From Limnephilus marmoratus (Eukaryota; Arthropoda; Insecta; Trichoptera; Limnephilidae): a DNA stretch of 64,000 nt. Shown here one piece after another: positions 21,626 through 31,985 of the stretch. A program made the translations under genes and the position numbers. The stretch spans positions 32,928,040 to 32,992,039 of the forward strand of contig OU862930.1 of the NCBI GenBank assembly GCA_917880885.1. Reading direction: 5' to 3'. Below the pieces are notes generated by a model. The model was not told the DNA's origin and made no database searches. It worked only from the letters and a program-made list of their open reading frames with translations. How positions within the stretch are numbered: the stretch's first letter is position 1; the number at the start of each line of letters is the position of its first letter.

Positions 21626-22278
21626 GTTGATAATGAAATAAGATTGCTGGATGATTTCGATGCATGATTGTTAATAATAAGTTCTCTTGAAGAAGTATCG
21701 CTTCCCTGATGACTTTGCATTTTATCTTCATTTTGTAAATGTAACAAAGTGTTGTGTGAATTCGCTCCACACTTGTGACAATTGTATTTACTTTTACAAT
21801 GTTGAAATTTATGTCCTACCGACAAACATTTCAGACAAGCATTCAAACGATGTATTGTTGTCAATCTATCCTCTATTGCTAAATTTAAAAACTTTTGGCA
21901 ATTATAAATTTTATGATTTTTATTACAATAAATGCAATTATGCTCATAATCTTCTTTGAACCGAGGTGGTTCAAAGATTGAAAGTTTGATAGAATTGATG
22001 ATTTTACCGGTTTCGTTGAATTTATCCTTGGCCTTTGCCAATACACTATAATATGAGTTTTCAAACATTTCTCGTTCGGTTCCATTTTTTAATTCATCCG
22101 GCAATAATATCTCTATTTTATCTTGGAATTTTCTAAAGACATCTAGTATAGGTTCGATTCTTTTCATACGTATTTCGATTTCCGAATGTAACAACTCTTT
22201 CCCATCCAAGTAATTGTTAAATCTAGACAATTTTCCCTTACATATGCCGCACTGGGCAATTAAATACTTCAAATCCAT
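21622..22278 (-). pseudogene. BEL element B gag, internally deleted
   Basis: Starts at ATG 22276-22278 (MDLKYLIAQCGICKGKL). About 219 residues, far shorter than a normal BEL gag. The N-terminal helical part runs to about residue 110, then jumps directly to the zinc-knuckle segment (CIYCNKNHKIYNC, CLKCLSVGHKFQHC, CHKCGANSHNTLLH). The central capsid portion seen in elements A and C (PIFSG...W, KFHYL) is missing without loss of frame. Confidence 0.8.
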
Positions 22279-23121
22279 GATTTTAAATAACAGGGATAAA
22301 TAACAGACAATCAATACTCACTGATTGCTCTGGCGTGGTTCACTTCTAACCACGCTAAACACTAAGAAACAAAAAACTTGCACTGTCTTTTACTTGATTG
22401 TTTCTTTTGTTTTAACAAAACACTAAAAAATCTTCTATTATTAATTTCTGATGAAAGCTCGCGTCGTAACTTGACCTTTTACAAACAACGGAATGACTTC
22501 GTGCCTACCGTCTGCATTACCGACTTAAACAATACTTCGGAAGTCAAAACAACGCCCAACGATCGCTTTCAGATTGTTTGAATAATCAATTAATACATTT
22601 CATGTATTATAATAATAATCCTTCTGTGTTTTGCGGAATCATAATCATATGACTTAGCCACAAAAAACCTAGTTAGTTTCAGTTGCAAATAAATAACGAC
22701 AGTACAGCGTACTCGTCGCCTGCTTTACCGACAGTATCGAAAACATCAACATCAAAACTCAAAACAAAACAATGAAAACACAAAACTCCGATCTTTATGT
22801 TTTTTGCGACACTATAATCATAGCTAGCCACAAAAAATCTTGCAAATATCAATTGTAACAATTAGCCCGTTGCGATTTTTTATATCAACAACAATAAAAT
22901 ACCGAATTGGTCTAACCGAATTTGTTTTTTCTATGGGATCAAATGGATAATTCAGGATGGTCACTTGCCCGTGTTGTGGATCCGCTTCATCAGAATTCTC
23001 CTGGTTTATTGCTGGTTCATGTCTGGCTTTCATCGATTTTTTGATCTGGTTCCCAGGATCGCATTCAGCCGAAAAAATCGTATCCGCTCGTGGGATCAAT
23101 CATCCGACTCGAAGGATCAAA
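22279..23121 (-). other. BEL element B leader with primer-binding site
   Basis: Between 5' LTR and gag. On minus it begins TTTGATCCTTCGAGTCGGAT (23121-23102), matching the leader start of BEL A and C and complementary to a tRNA T-arm/3' end. TTGATCCCACGAGCGG follows as a second, diverged copy. The rest is non-coding and includes two partly similar stretches (near 22630 and 22800, TAGCCACAAAAAA). Confidence 0.65.
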
Positions 23122-23543
23122 TGTAAAAAATTGGAGGTCTTCACTCAGGAGAATTTCTTTGGGTAGACTGGTTTTTTATAAATGAAGCACTTTTTTGTTT
23201 TAACTTAAGTTCTTGAATTTTTATTGTTATGATTTGATATTTATTAACTGACGACAATAACTTTCCCCACCCAACGGACAGGGGTTCAGTAGTATTTTGA
23301 ATTTGTAGTGCAAGTTTTTTAGAGAAGTGAGTTAATTTTACTGATGCAAGCCTTTTTATAAGAATTTCGTACATCTATATTTCCCTCGTTTGTTGGGTGA
23401 GAAAGGGACAAAAATAAAAAATAAAATGATTCTATCGACATCTAACGAACAAATCAGATAACTCTTAGATCGCAATCCAACCTTTAATGGTAACTCAAAT
23501 CCATATCCATAATTGGTTTGAGTCCTGGGTTCAAATCCAAACA
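23122..23543 (-). repeat. 5' LTR of BEL element B
   Basis: 422 bp, TGTTTGG...TTACA on minus, with a TATA-like CTTATAAAAAGG and the same order of words as the BEL D LTR at 13901-14310. Directly followed on minus by the primer-binding site. Confidence 0.78.
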
Positions 23544-23734
23544 ATAATTATAGAATAACCTAGTATTCACACACGAATATGTCTAGCTGAGAATGACATC
23601 ACAAGCCGATCGATGGGCACATTTGTACTGTGTATGAATTTGTCCAAAAGTTGTTCACACATTTTCATCACATGGTCTGTGATATTGATTGTCTCGACGT
23701 GCTGCTCTAAATGATTTTGCTTATCATCGGTGTT

Positions 23735-24080
23735 CGAAATTTAACTAACTAACTTACCATCACGCTGTTTCCCCGCAGGGGTAGGCAGAGAGAACGGACC
23801 GCCAAACAACTCGGTCTTGGCACACACTCTTTGCCTCATTCACATCGTCTCATACATTCTCTTCTATTATTCTGACTTTTGACATGGCCCGACTCAAGTA
23901 TCTGATTCACATGATCGTGGCATGTCTTCCTCGGGCTTCCCCGACTTCTTCTACCATTCACATTCGCGTCGTATATTCTTCTTACACTACTTTCTTCGTT
24001 CATTCGCTCTACATGCCCAAACCATCTGAGCGTCCCTATTCTTACCCATTACGCTTACATCAGCTTCGCATTCTTTGCGG
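23735..24080 (-). pseudogene. RTE-type LINE 3' end
   Basis: Minus-strand translation gives RWFGHVERMNE, then RRIYDANVNGRRSRGSPRK, the C-terminal signature of RTE-like reverse transcriptases of moths. Further on comes the common moth RTE tail encoding SLCLPLRGNSVMVS. A frameshift lies just upstream of RWFGHVE. Everything 5' is lost. Confidence 0.75.
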
Positions 24081-24245
24081 ATATACACATTTCTCACACA
24101 TTGTTTAACAATTTCAAAATTTTGAAATCTATAAAGCAAAAATACATTTATTAGCATTTCATAACATAACGTAGGTACCTATTATGTCGTGATTCTTGCG
24201 ACCGAAACTATGAACATGAGTTTTCGCTTGATCATCACTATAAAA

Positions 24246-24345
24246 TTTTCGTTATTTGTTTTTGGGGTGTTATGCCGTGTTGCGCCACCTCCTTCTTTAG
24301 CCAACGTTTCGGACATCGTTGCAGTGTCCATCATCAAGGCAGATC
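24246..24345 (+). repeat. Half copy of the inverted-repeat MITE at 34422
   Basis: TTTTTGGGGTGTTATGCCGTG ... TCTTTAGCCAACGTTT matches the left arm of the MITE at 34422-34584, and ATCAAGGCAGAT matches its centre in inverted order. The right arm is absent. Confidence 0.6.
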
Positions 24346-24894
24346 CGGCAGATCCGGTAGATCACTATAAAATTTGCCAATGGGGGTGTGGCTTTGAAAA
24401 ATTCTTGTTCAAATGCTGTGTTCAAGGTTTAAGCTGTCCATGGGCGATGGAAAACATTCCCCACCTGTTAAGTAGTACTTTTAGTACATTGTTAAGTTGC
24501 TAATTTTATTGCTACGTTGAGAGTCATTGGATAAATAGCATGTTAATTAGGTAGAATGAGTGAGGTGCTTTCTACTATGTAAACGCAGTTTGCGTGGGAG
24601 ACTGGAAGTATCAGATGCCAGTCAATTTCTTCTCTCTTCCGCTTACCGCAAATCAACTTTGGTTCTATAGTCGTGAAATGTCAATCTGCAGCAGGCACGA
24701 GACTCTCCCTTCACGGCGTGGGCAATCTTAATATGACATCCCTGGAAAGGAGTAGGGTGTAGGACTATGCCATTAAAACCCAGTATTAAGTGAGAACATA
24801 AGTATTGTATATTATACAGAGGAGGACCGGTGATAGAAACATAATACATATAAAGACTCACCCGGGACCACGTATCCAACTAATCCTAACCTAT
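24346..24894. other. No gene seen
   Basis: Low-complexity and anonymous sequence. No domain or repeat recognised. Confidence 0.3.
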
Positions 24895-25254
24895 CTATCT
24901 ACCCCCCGGGGACTGCGGCTGAGAGTAGTAGGCCCCTGAGGCCTCTCTCGGAGACGCCTGATGTAAGTTCCTAACGAAGGGGACGCCCAGACTCTCTCCA
25001 CCATCGGTAGAACTCAGCTCGAGATCCGCTCGACTAAACCAGGTAGAATCCCATGACCCTCTGCGGGATGCCGGTCCTTCTGCTTCCTCTTCAGGCCTCG
25101 GCTCTGGAGCCGAACGATCACTGCTGGTGGGGACCCATGACCCTCTACGGTTTACCGGTCCTTTCCCAAATGGTAGCGACACTCTCTCTCGCTTACGGCG
25201 CGAACCCTTAAAATGGTGTTCTCCGCGGGTTTGCCGGCCGCGGGAAAATGAATA
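24895..25254 (-). pseudogene. Arginine/serine-rich open frame with two RRGSW motifs, no start
   Basis: A 120-codon open frame on minus between a stop at 25255-25257 and one at 24895, with no ATG. It reads HHFKGSRRKRERVSLPFGKG, then two units RRGSWVPTSSD and RRGSWDSTWFSRAD separated by an acidic linker (EPRPEEEAEG). Composition is GC-rich against AT-rich flanks. The basic stretch and repeated RRGSW look like part of a real disordered regulatory protein, perhaps GIGYF-like, and no splice sites are obvious. A processed or partial pseudogene is the best reading. The family suggestion is weak. Confidence 0.35.
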
Positions 25255-25257
25255 TTA

Positions 25258-26016
25258 TCTGCGTAATGTATTATATCCCGACAGGATGGCACGGATCATT
25301 ACCGAATACAGTTGCCGAGCGCCCGCCACAATAACACGCGGTAGAATTTCACCCGCCTCGGTACTACACGAACTCACTCGCGTGTTTATGATGGTTTTGT
25401 ATCAAAACCATAATTAAATTCACTTAAAAAATCTATTGTCGCCCGCGTATACTTGATTCCACTCCTTCCCGAACAATTGGCACATTTATTCCTCACAATG
25501 TGTGACCTGTCGATTTAAAAGCGGGCCGCTCTCCTCGCTTCCAAATCAAAGAGTAAAGCGGAACCGGAAAACGCTCCCGCGCTTCGCATAGACACCACAA
25601 TCAAGAGAGTGTCGCCAACATTATCATTTTTTCTATAGCTTACGAAAGTACTTGAAGGAATAACAAATATTAAGAATTGCTTCATAACACACCGTTGCGT
25701 AAGATCTAAGCACACAGACAACGGGAGCGACTTCATTTTATGCTGTGTAAAGATGAGACAACGCATGTTGTGAAACCTTAATGTTCAAGCGAGCGTTCAT
25801 GTTCATGGCGGAGGTCGCTGAATTCGCACTTTTATAATATTATGTTATTTTGCAAATATTATGCAAATTTGCACATCAAATAAGTGGTTTATACAAAGTT
25901 GAACTATTTAATTTTTCTATAATGGATAACCACAAAGTAATAGCTACATTCAAAAATATTATGTTATTATATATTGGTTGTTACAAGAGTATTAAAAACG
26001 TATTCTGTCTAATTAC
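25258..26016. other. Unannotated
   Basis: GC-richer to about 25600, then AT-rich. No gene or repeat could be supported. Confidence 0.3.
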
Positions 26017-26118
26017 CTGAATCCGTGGAAGATGTTACATTATTGCTGGGCTTGTATGGTGAGTCATCATCGTCAGAGATCGGTAAATCCCCTTCTAATT
26101 GAAATTCAGTGTTTATGT
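26017..26118 (-). CDS. Isolated exon-like unit, 102 bp, acidic peptide
   Basis: On minus: a pyrimidine-rich acceptor CTTTATTTCAG|AC, 102 bp, then donor TTCAG|GTAATT. It adds 34 codons in phase 1-1: INTEFQLEGDLPISDDDDSP, then YKPSNNVTSSTDS. Acidic and serine-rich. No neighbouring exon of the same gene is identifiable; it could belong to a gene extending beyond the repeats. The match of open frame to both splice signals is the only support. Confidence 0.4.
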
Positions 26119-26425
26119 CTGAAATAAAGCATTTTTTAATTAAGTATTTTTTTGGTACATACATTGGTAATTTTACAATACATACAGGATTTTTTATATA
26201 GACATTTAAAAGTAGAGAAAAATACAAATTAGCAGATTAACCAAAAAAATCCCACGTAGGCATCCCAGTTCGTGGGTATACTTGTGTTTTTAAAACAGTA
26301 AAAATTTACCTATGAATACATTAAATATAATAATCAATCACAATGTACTAAGTGTAGTGCTCTTTTAAAAAAGCTCACTACGAGATTTGTGTCACAAGTA
26401 GCTATAAAAGATCATTTGGCTTGGC

Positions 26426-27240
26426 CTATTTCAGCATATCGCTCGCTATAAGCCGATATTTTATCTTTGCATATGACGGCCAACTTTGTAAAATATCAAT
26501 GCGGGACACAGTGGCGTGCGGTGTCAGCGGGGGGGGGGGGGGGGGTACGTTACAAATGTTCTCTCTCGGAAATCGTGAATTTGACTCATATAAACTACAA
26601 TCACAACATGAAAATGGTTTCTCTTTGATTCTAATGGCATCTGTATGCGGCGAATTGAAACTACACTCAGAACATAAAATAGGGAAGGGGGGGGGGTTGT
26701 CTAGAGAATCTCGGAAATAGGCTATTATCGTCAATAAAAAAACCGTCGGCAATAATTTTTTTTCCACGGTCGGGTGGCACCCCCCCCTCCGTCGACTGGC
26801 ACCTGGGGCGGTCCACCCCCCCTCGCTACGCTACTGCATAGTCCGTAACTAGAATTTTATACCTGAGCTTCTTCAAGAATGTTTTCCTTCGAAATATGTC
26901 GTCAGATGAATCCAGTTAAAATTTTACATTGTGAACACAAAACTGGTTTAAATTAAATATGTATGCGGCGCATTAAAACTACACTCAGAACATGAAAATG
27001 GTTACTTTTTTGATTCTGGCAGCACATACAACTGCCATTAGAATTTTATAAATGCACTTCGAAGAAGAGAATGTTTTCCGTCGAAATATGTCATCAGATG
27101 AATACAACTGGAATTTAGCATTCTAAACCCAAAACTGTTTTTTTTATAATTAAGAATATCTGTATGCGGCGCATTAAAACTATACTCAGAACACAAAATA
27201 AACACTTTTGCAAGATGGGAAATTCTTTTTAAAATTCAGT
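26426..27240 (-). pseudogene. Degenerate C2H2 finger units in a tandem repeat
   Basis: On minus several units of about 170-200 bp encode finger fragments: PILCSECSFNSPHTDAIRIK followed by EKPFSCCDCSLYE (26560-26690), PFSCSECSFNAPHT (near 26990), and LCSEYSFNAPHT with a mutated second cysteine (near 27190). Between them runs a second conserved piece, PVLCSQCKILTGFI then RHISKENILEEAQ, ending before GTATAA. Further copies occur at 30960-31110 and 31378-31600. All are interrupted, so this is an old, amplified zinc-finger gene remnant. Confidence 0.6.
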
Positions 27241-27660
27241 GAATTACAACTTCGCTTTTTCGCGGTCGGCGGCATGGTCAACAAATTAATGGATTTGATT
27301 TGAATGAAAAATACGGGTTATCAATTGCGTGTCACGGGTTGCACTTATTCAATACTATGGAACACTGGCGCTCTTTGTTGGCTTACCTAAATAAACCAAT
27401 CCCTAGATCGATATCTTCGGGCCTTTTCTAAGGACACATATAGTCATCAACTTACCCACAGATGAATGGAAATGGTTAAAATAGACTAAACATAGAGAAA
27501 GTTTATTTGTCTAACATAGACCATATTAGAAAATATAGGAATGCCGGATTTGCGGGACGCTTTAGACGATTTGCGGGACTATTTCATTAAATATTTCAAT
27601 GCGGGACTACAACCGTCAATGCGGGACGGTTGGTTTGTAAAATATCAATGCGGGACACAG
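26990..27660. repeat. Direct repeat copy 1 of a ~600-bp unit
   Basis: Matches 31378-31985 in the same orientation and order: the finger-like unit, TTCAGTGAATTACAACTTCGCTTTTTCGCGGTCG, AATACGGGTTATCAATT, CACTGGCGCTCTTTG, TAGATCGATATCTTCGGGCC, then a cluster of GCGGGAC words. Moderate divergence. Confidence 0.75.
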
Positions 27661-27662
27661 TG
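27548..27662. repeat. Cluster of GCGGGAC motifs
   Basis: GCGGGAC occurs five times at irregular spacing (GATTTGCGGGAC, TTCAATGCGGGAC, GTCAATGCGGGAC, ATCAATGCGGGAC), followed by CAGTGGCGTGCGGTGTC. Similar clusters lie at 31886-31980, and a single motif with the same flank at 26501. Resembles subterminal transposase-binding repeats of a DNA transposon. Confidence 0.5.
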
Positions 27663-28099
27663 GCGTGCGGTGTCGATGGGGGGGGGTTACATTTCAAATT
27701 GTCTCTCTCGGAAATCGAGAATTTGGCTCGTATAAACTACAATCACAACATGAAAATTGTTTCTCTTTGATTCTGGTAGGACATACATAGGGGAGCGTTC
27801 AAGTATTACGTAACGCAATTTTCGAAGATTTTTGACCCCCCCTCCCCCCCATGTAACGCGCCGTAACGTTTTCCTGTTCAACCCCCCCCCCCCCTAAGCG
27901 TTACGTAACACCCAAGTAACAATTTTTACCCGAAAGTCACAATTAAGTTGCGCAACGTACTGAAATGTCACTTAAATACCCTTTATCTTGATTTTATCTC
28001 GTTTGCGGTAATAAATAAAACAAGAGATTTCTAACTCGTGATACATTATATACATTTTATATATTCATATTGTCATTTTGAAAAAAATTGAGAATATTA

Positions 28100-28190
28100 T
28101 TATTTTTATCGGCCTTGTATTCCTTCCAGATCTCCACAATTTAACACTGTCTGACCTAGAATAAACCTACATGGTTTTACAACACATACT
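28100..28190 (-). repeat. Dispersed repeat (second copy)
   Basis: Reverse complement of 12007-12095 with modest divergence. Lies beside the LINE tail at 28197. Confidence 0.6.
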
Positions 28191-28196
28191 TTCTTT

Positions 28197-28262
28197 TACA
28201 TTAGCTTTAGTGAGGAGGCCCTGAGGAAAGTAATTTCCCTAAGTTTTCCCTGTGGAGCAACA
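28197..28262 (-). mobile_element. 3' tail of the 43.4-47.0-kb LINE family
   Basis: On minus the order CCTCAGGGCCTCCT ... TAATGTAAAA matches the last 60 bp of the LINE ending at 47040, including half of its terminal hairpin. Confidence 0.55.
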
Positions 28263-28282
28263 CTTTACTCCACTATGATTCA

Positions 28283-29600
28283 CAAGCTGACTCATAGTGG
28301 AGTTAAACCTTTTCCACGTCCCGAATGCAGTTACACAAGTTCTCAAAGGGAAGATTTAAAAATTAACAGTATGATTCACAGAAGATAAAAACCATTTTCA
28401 TGTCCTGACTGCAACTATTCGTGTCCTCTAAAGAGATATCTAAGAAGTCACTTGCTGACTCACGGTGTAGAAAAACCGTTTTCATGTTCCGACTGCAACT
28501 ATTCATGAACTACGAAGAGAAATCTAAAAATGATCCATGTTTACCCACAGTGGAGAAAAATCCATTTCATGTCCTAACTGCAACTATTCTACTTCTCGAA
28601 AAAAAAATAAAGAAAACGGCACTTGCTAACTCACAGTGACGAAAAACCTTTTTCTTGTCCCGATTGCGAATATTCATGAGCTACGCAACGGTATCCAAAA
28701 GTTCTCGTGTTGAACCACACTGGACAAAAACCTTTTTCATGTCCCGACTGCAATTATTCATGTAGTGCAAAGGAACTTCTTAGAAATCATTTGCTTACTC
28801 AAAGTGATACAAAACCTTTCACATGTTTCTACTGCACTATTCATGTTCTACAAAGAGTCACCAAAAAATCACATGTTAACGCACAGTGGACAAAAACCAT
28901 TTTCCTGTCCAGAATGCAGTTATACAAGTTCTCAAAAGGACAATTTATAAATCCACCGTGCGATTTACAGAAGAGAAAACCTTTTACATGTCCTGACTGC
29001 AACTATTTGTGTTCTTAAAAGGGATATCCAAAAATTCTTTTGCCGACTCTACTCATTGTGGAGAAAAGCAAGTTTCATGTTCCGACTGTAACTATTCAGA
29101 GAAATAAAAAAATCACATGTTTACTCACAGTGGTCAAAAACCCATTTCATGTCCTGACTGCAACTATTCTACTTCTCGAAAAAAAAAACTAAAACGGCAC
29201 TTGCTAATTCACAGTGATGAAAAACCTTTTACTTGTCCCGAGTGCGACTATTCAGGCGCTACAAAACGGTATCTAAAAATTCACACGTTTACCCACACTG
29301 GACCAAAACCTTTTTCGTGTCCCGACTGCAATTATTCATGTTGTACAAAGGAACTTCTTAGAAATCATTTGCTGACTCACACGGCTTCAAAACCACTTAC
29401 ATGTTTCTACTGCAACTATTCGTGTTCTACAAAGAGGCATGAAAAATCACATGTTTACCTTCAGCAGACAAAACAATTTTTTTGTCCCAGCGTGATTTTT
29501 CAAGTTCTCGAAAGGGATTAAAAAATCCACCGAACGATTCAAAGTGAAGAAAACCTTTTTCATGTTCTGAGTGTAACTATGCATTTACTACGAAACCTAT
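28283..29600 (+). pseudogene. C2H2 zinc-finger array, about 15 fingers, heavily frameshifted
   Basis: Successive 84-bp units encode KPFSCPDCNYS...L..HLLTHSG-type fingers (for example FTCPECDYSGATKRYLKIHT, then FSCPDCNYSCCTKELLRNHL). The frame breaks repeatedly: open blocks at 28421-28639, 28707-29018 and 29117-29521 lie in different phases with TGA/TAA between. No leader exon is visible. The sequence is close to the two intact zinc-finger genes in this window, so it derives from the same expanding family. It lies inside the 27790-30167 element. Confidence 0.85.
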
Positions 29601-29602
29601 CT

Positions 29603-29839
29603 TTAGGTAATATTATTATATTTTAGCAGTAAACTAACCTGTGTGTAATAACTAAAAAGCGTTGTTCTTACTAAAAACTCTCGTATAACATCCTTCATAT
29701 GTTGCATAATTTTTTTTTTTTTTTGCTGTCTTCCAAATTTGGTTGGCATTTTTTTGTTGCACTGCGCTGGCAAGTCAGCATGAGAGCCTTTATAGGCCAA
29801 TAACAGCTGATGATGTAAATCTCCCGGTTTGGAGGACAT
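29603..29839 (-). CDS. Small ORF inside the 2.4-kb element
   Basis: ATG 29839 on minus (MSSKPGDLHHQLLLAYKGSH...) opens 78 codons, becoming lysine-rich at a poly-T tract. It begins about 330 bp from the right terminus, where a transposon gene might start. No domain recognised; it could be the remnant N-terminus of the element's own protein. Confidence 0.3.
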   Translation of the reverse strand: MSSKPGDLHHQLLLAYKGSHADLPAQCNKKMPTKFGRQQKKKKIMQHMKDVIREFLVRTTLFSYYTQVSLLLKYNNIT

Positions 29840-30167
29840 TATAATTGCTAAAAACTCACATTAACAACACTGACTACAGCAAATTGTGTTTATGCGTATT
29901 TCGTGTTTAAAACACTAACGAATACTGACAACGAAAATAAAATGAAAATGACGCACAATACAGTCGAGCAATTCCCCGTACAACATAAACTAAAAGGCTT
30001 GCCAACTTGGAAGATTTCAATTCCTTAGTTTTTTATTTAAATAAAGAAAAACATGTTACGTAACGCGTCCTTCGAACCCCCCCCCCCCCCCTCCGTAACG
30101 CGCCGTAGCGTTTCACCAGACCCCCCCTCCCCCCCCCAAGTGCGTTACGTAATACTTGAACGGCCCC

Positions 30168-31377
30168 TAGGCTGCAACTAGAATTTTATGACTGCACTTC
30201 AAATAAACTAAACTACCATCTCATTTTTGTATTGTCCTTCACCCCATCAAGGGGGTGGACTGGATCTATGTCCGTGCAACAACCGAGAAGATGACTCCCA
30301 AGGTAGCCGCTGCAAAACTCGCCCGCGCCTCCCCCGTCGCCATGAGCGGGCCAGAAGACCAACTGTAGCGGACCGGTGCCCTTCCGCCCTGCCTCCGGTG
30401 ACCCGATGCTCTCTTTTATCCCTAGTTTCTTCAGGTCTTTCCGCCCTTAATCCCAACACTTTCTTCGAGGGCCTATCGGGAAGCCGGCTTAGGGACGCGG
30501 ACACCGAGTCTCGCTTGCGACTGGACTGATGGCTCCGCTTATCCTCGGTGGGACTGCCGGATGACCGTAGCTCAGCTGATTTGGTTAAGTCAAACAATCT
30601 CATCATAATATGTATTTTTTTTATTCAATTAACTTTTCTTCCTTAATTCCTTATTCTTAACTTTTATTTCAGCTTCATCAGGTGGCGGAGATGAGACGTG
30701 ATACTGTGAAATAAATAACAAACAACATGTACGCACTCGCATACTGCCTGCTTACAATGTATGCCCGGACATTGGGGGTCTAGAGTAATTTTAAATAAAA
30801 AAATTAGAGACCTGACGAGTACGGTGAAGGAAGAAACCATCTGTTTCCTTAGAACGCCGTGGGAAAGTGGTGGGCCATAATAAGACCGTCAGAAAATAAC
30901 GCCGTATTCAATATTTTTGTGACAATATCCTTCGTAATTTTTTAAACCCCCCCCCCCCCCCCGCCCCCTTATACCTGCACTTTGAATAAGAGAATGTTTT
31001 CTTTCGGAATATGTCATCAGATCATGAATCCACTTAAAATTTTACATTGTGAACACAAAACTGGTTTAAATTAAATCTGTGAACATGAAAATGCTTTAGT
31101 ATATTTGCGGCATGTTCCAAAGTGGAAGATACTATCAGTATCGCCCTGGTGTAAGACCACCATTCAGAATTGAAACGTTGCTTGAAAATGGCTTTAGCCG
31201 TGTTTAGTGACTAGATCTGAATAGCCAGGTACTTCCCAACCTTCCTCTTCCCCACCTCCTTCCCCTCCCCGCTACCATCAGCCTCACAACATACCACAAT
31301 TGGGGATGCCATAGTCTCACTGGCTCCAGACGGGAGCAGTTGAGATTCTTGTGTGGTATTCACTGTAAAAAAAAAAA
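30168..31377. other. Zinc-finger repeat debris, GC-rich block and a shared repeat
   Basis: 30225-30610 is a GC-rich block (CGCCCGCGCCTCCCC, GGGACGCGGACACC) of unknown origin with no credible gene. 30950-30966 is a C-run. 30967-31110 repeats the degenerate finger unit of 26860-26990. 31245-31345 (CTCCTTCCCCTCCCCGCTAC, then AATTGGGGATGCCATAGTCT) recurs at 59336-59415. Confidence 0.5.
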
Positions 31378-31985
31378 AAACTGCAACTTGAATTTTATAA
31401 CTGCACTTCGAATAAGAGAATGTTTTCCATAGAAATATTTCATTAGATGAATCCAAAAATCCATTAGATGAACTGGAATTTCACTTTCTTAACATAAAAC
31501 TGATTATTTGTAATTAAGAATATCTGTATGCGGCTCATTAAAACTATACTCAGAACATGAAGATAAAAACTTTTGCAAGAAAGGAAATTCTTTTTGAAAT
31601 TCAGTGAATTACAACTTCGCTTTTTCGCGGTCGAAGGCATAGTCAACGTTTTTTTTTTTTTTGATTTTTAAATGACAAATACGGGTTATCAATTCAATAC
31701 TACACTGGCGCTCTTTGGCTTATCTAAATAAACAAATCCCTAGATCGATATCTTCGGGCCTTTTCTAGGGACAAATATTGTCATCAACTTAACCACAGAT
31801 GTACGGAAATTATTAAAATAGATTAACATTGAGAATTGAGAATGTTTATTTGTCTACCATAGACAATATTAGAAAAATATGGGAATGCGGGACATGCGGG
31901 ACACTTTAGACTAGACGATTTGCGGGACTATTTCATTAAATATTTCAATGCGGGACTACAACCGTCAATGCGGGACGGTTGGCCG
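31378..31985. repeat. Direct repeat copy 2 of the ~600-bp unit
   Basis: Second copy of the 26990-27660 unit, ending with clustered GCGGGAC motifs and GTCAATGCGGGACGGTTGG. It differs by substitutions and small indels, including a T-run at 31650. Confidence 0.75.

Larger units (their letters stand above)
18841..23543 (-). mobile_element. BEL/Pao retrotransposon (element B), 5' LTR present, 3' LTR missing
   Basis: Minus-strand order from high to low coordinate: 5' LTR (23122-23543), primer-binding site (23101-23120), leader, gag (22278-21622), protease-RT (21625-20582, continuing frameshifted to about 20196), a remnant of the RNase H end, integrase pieces, and the C-terminal domain (19030-18841). 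No LTR copy follows, so the 3' end is truncated, probably near the minisatellite. Many frameshifts. Its LTR belongs to the same family as that of BEL D. Confidence 0.85.
27790..30167. mobile_element. 2.4-kb inverted-repeat element carrying zinc-finger sequence
   Basis: Left end GGGGAGCGTTCAAGTATTACG (27790) and right end, reverse-complemented, GGGGCCGTTCAAGTATTACG (30167), flanked by TA on both sides. Each terminal arm is about 115 bp, with C or G runs around GTAACGCGCCGTAACG and an inner GCGTTACGTAAC. The flanks (GATTCTGGTAGGACATACA before, CTGCAACTAGAATTTTATG after) match a contiguous stretch at 27040-27085, which acts as an empty site. It contains a plus-strand zinc-finger pseudogene, a LINE tail and a small minus ORF. 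No transposase was recognised, so it is non-autonomous. Confidence 0.7.

Noticed and set aside
26529..26546. Homopolymer G and C runs as functional elements
   Set aside because: Simple runs prone to sequencing error; noted only as caution for local accuracy.
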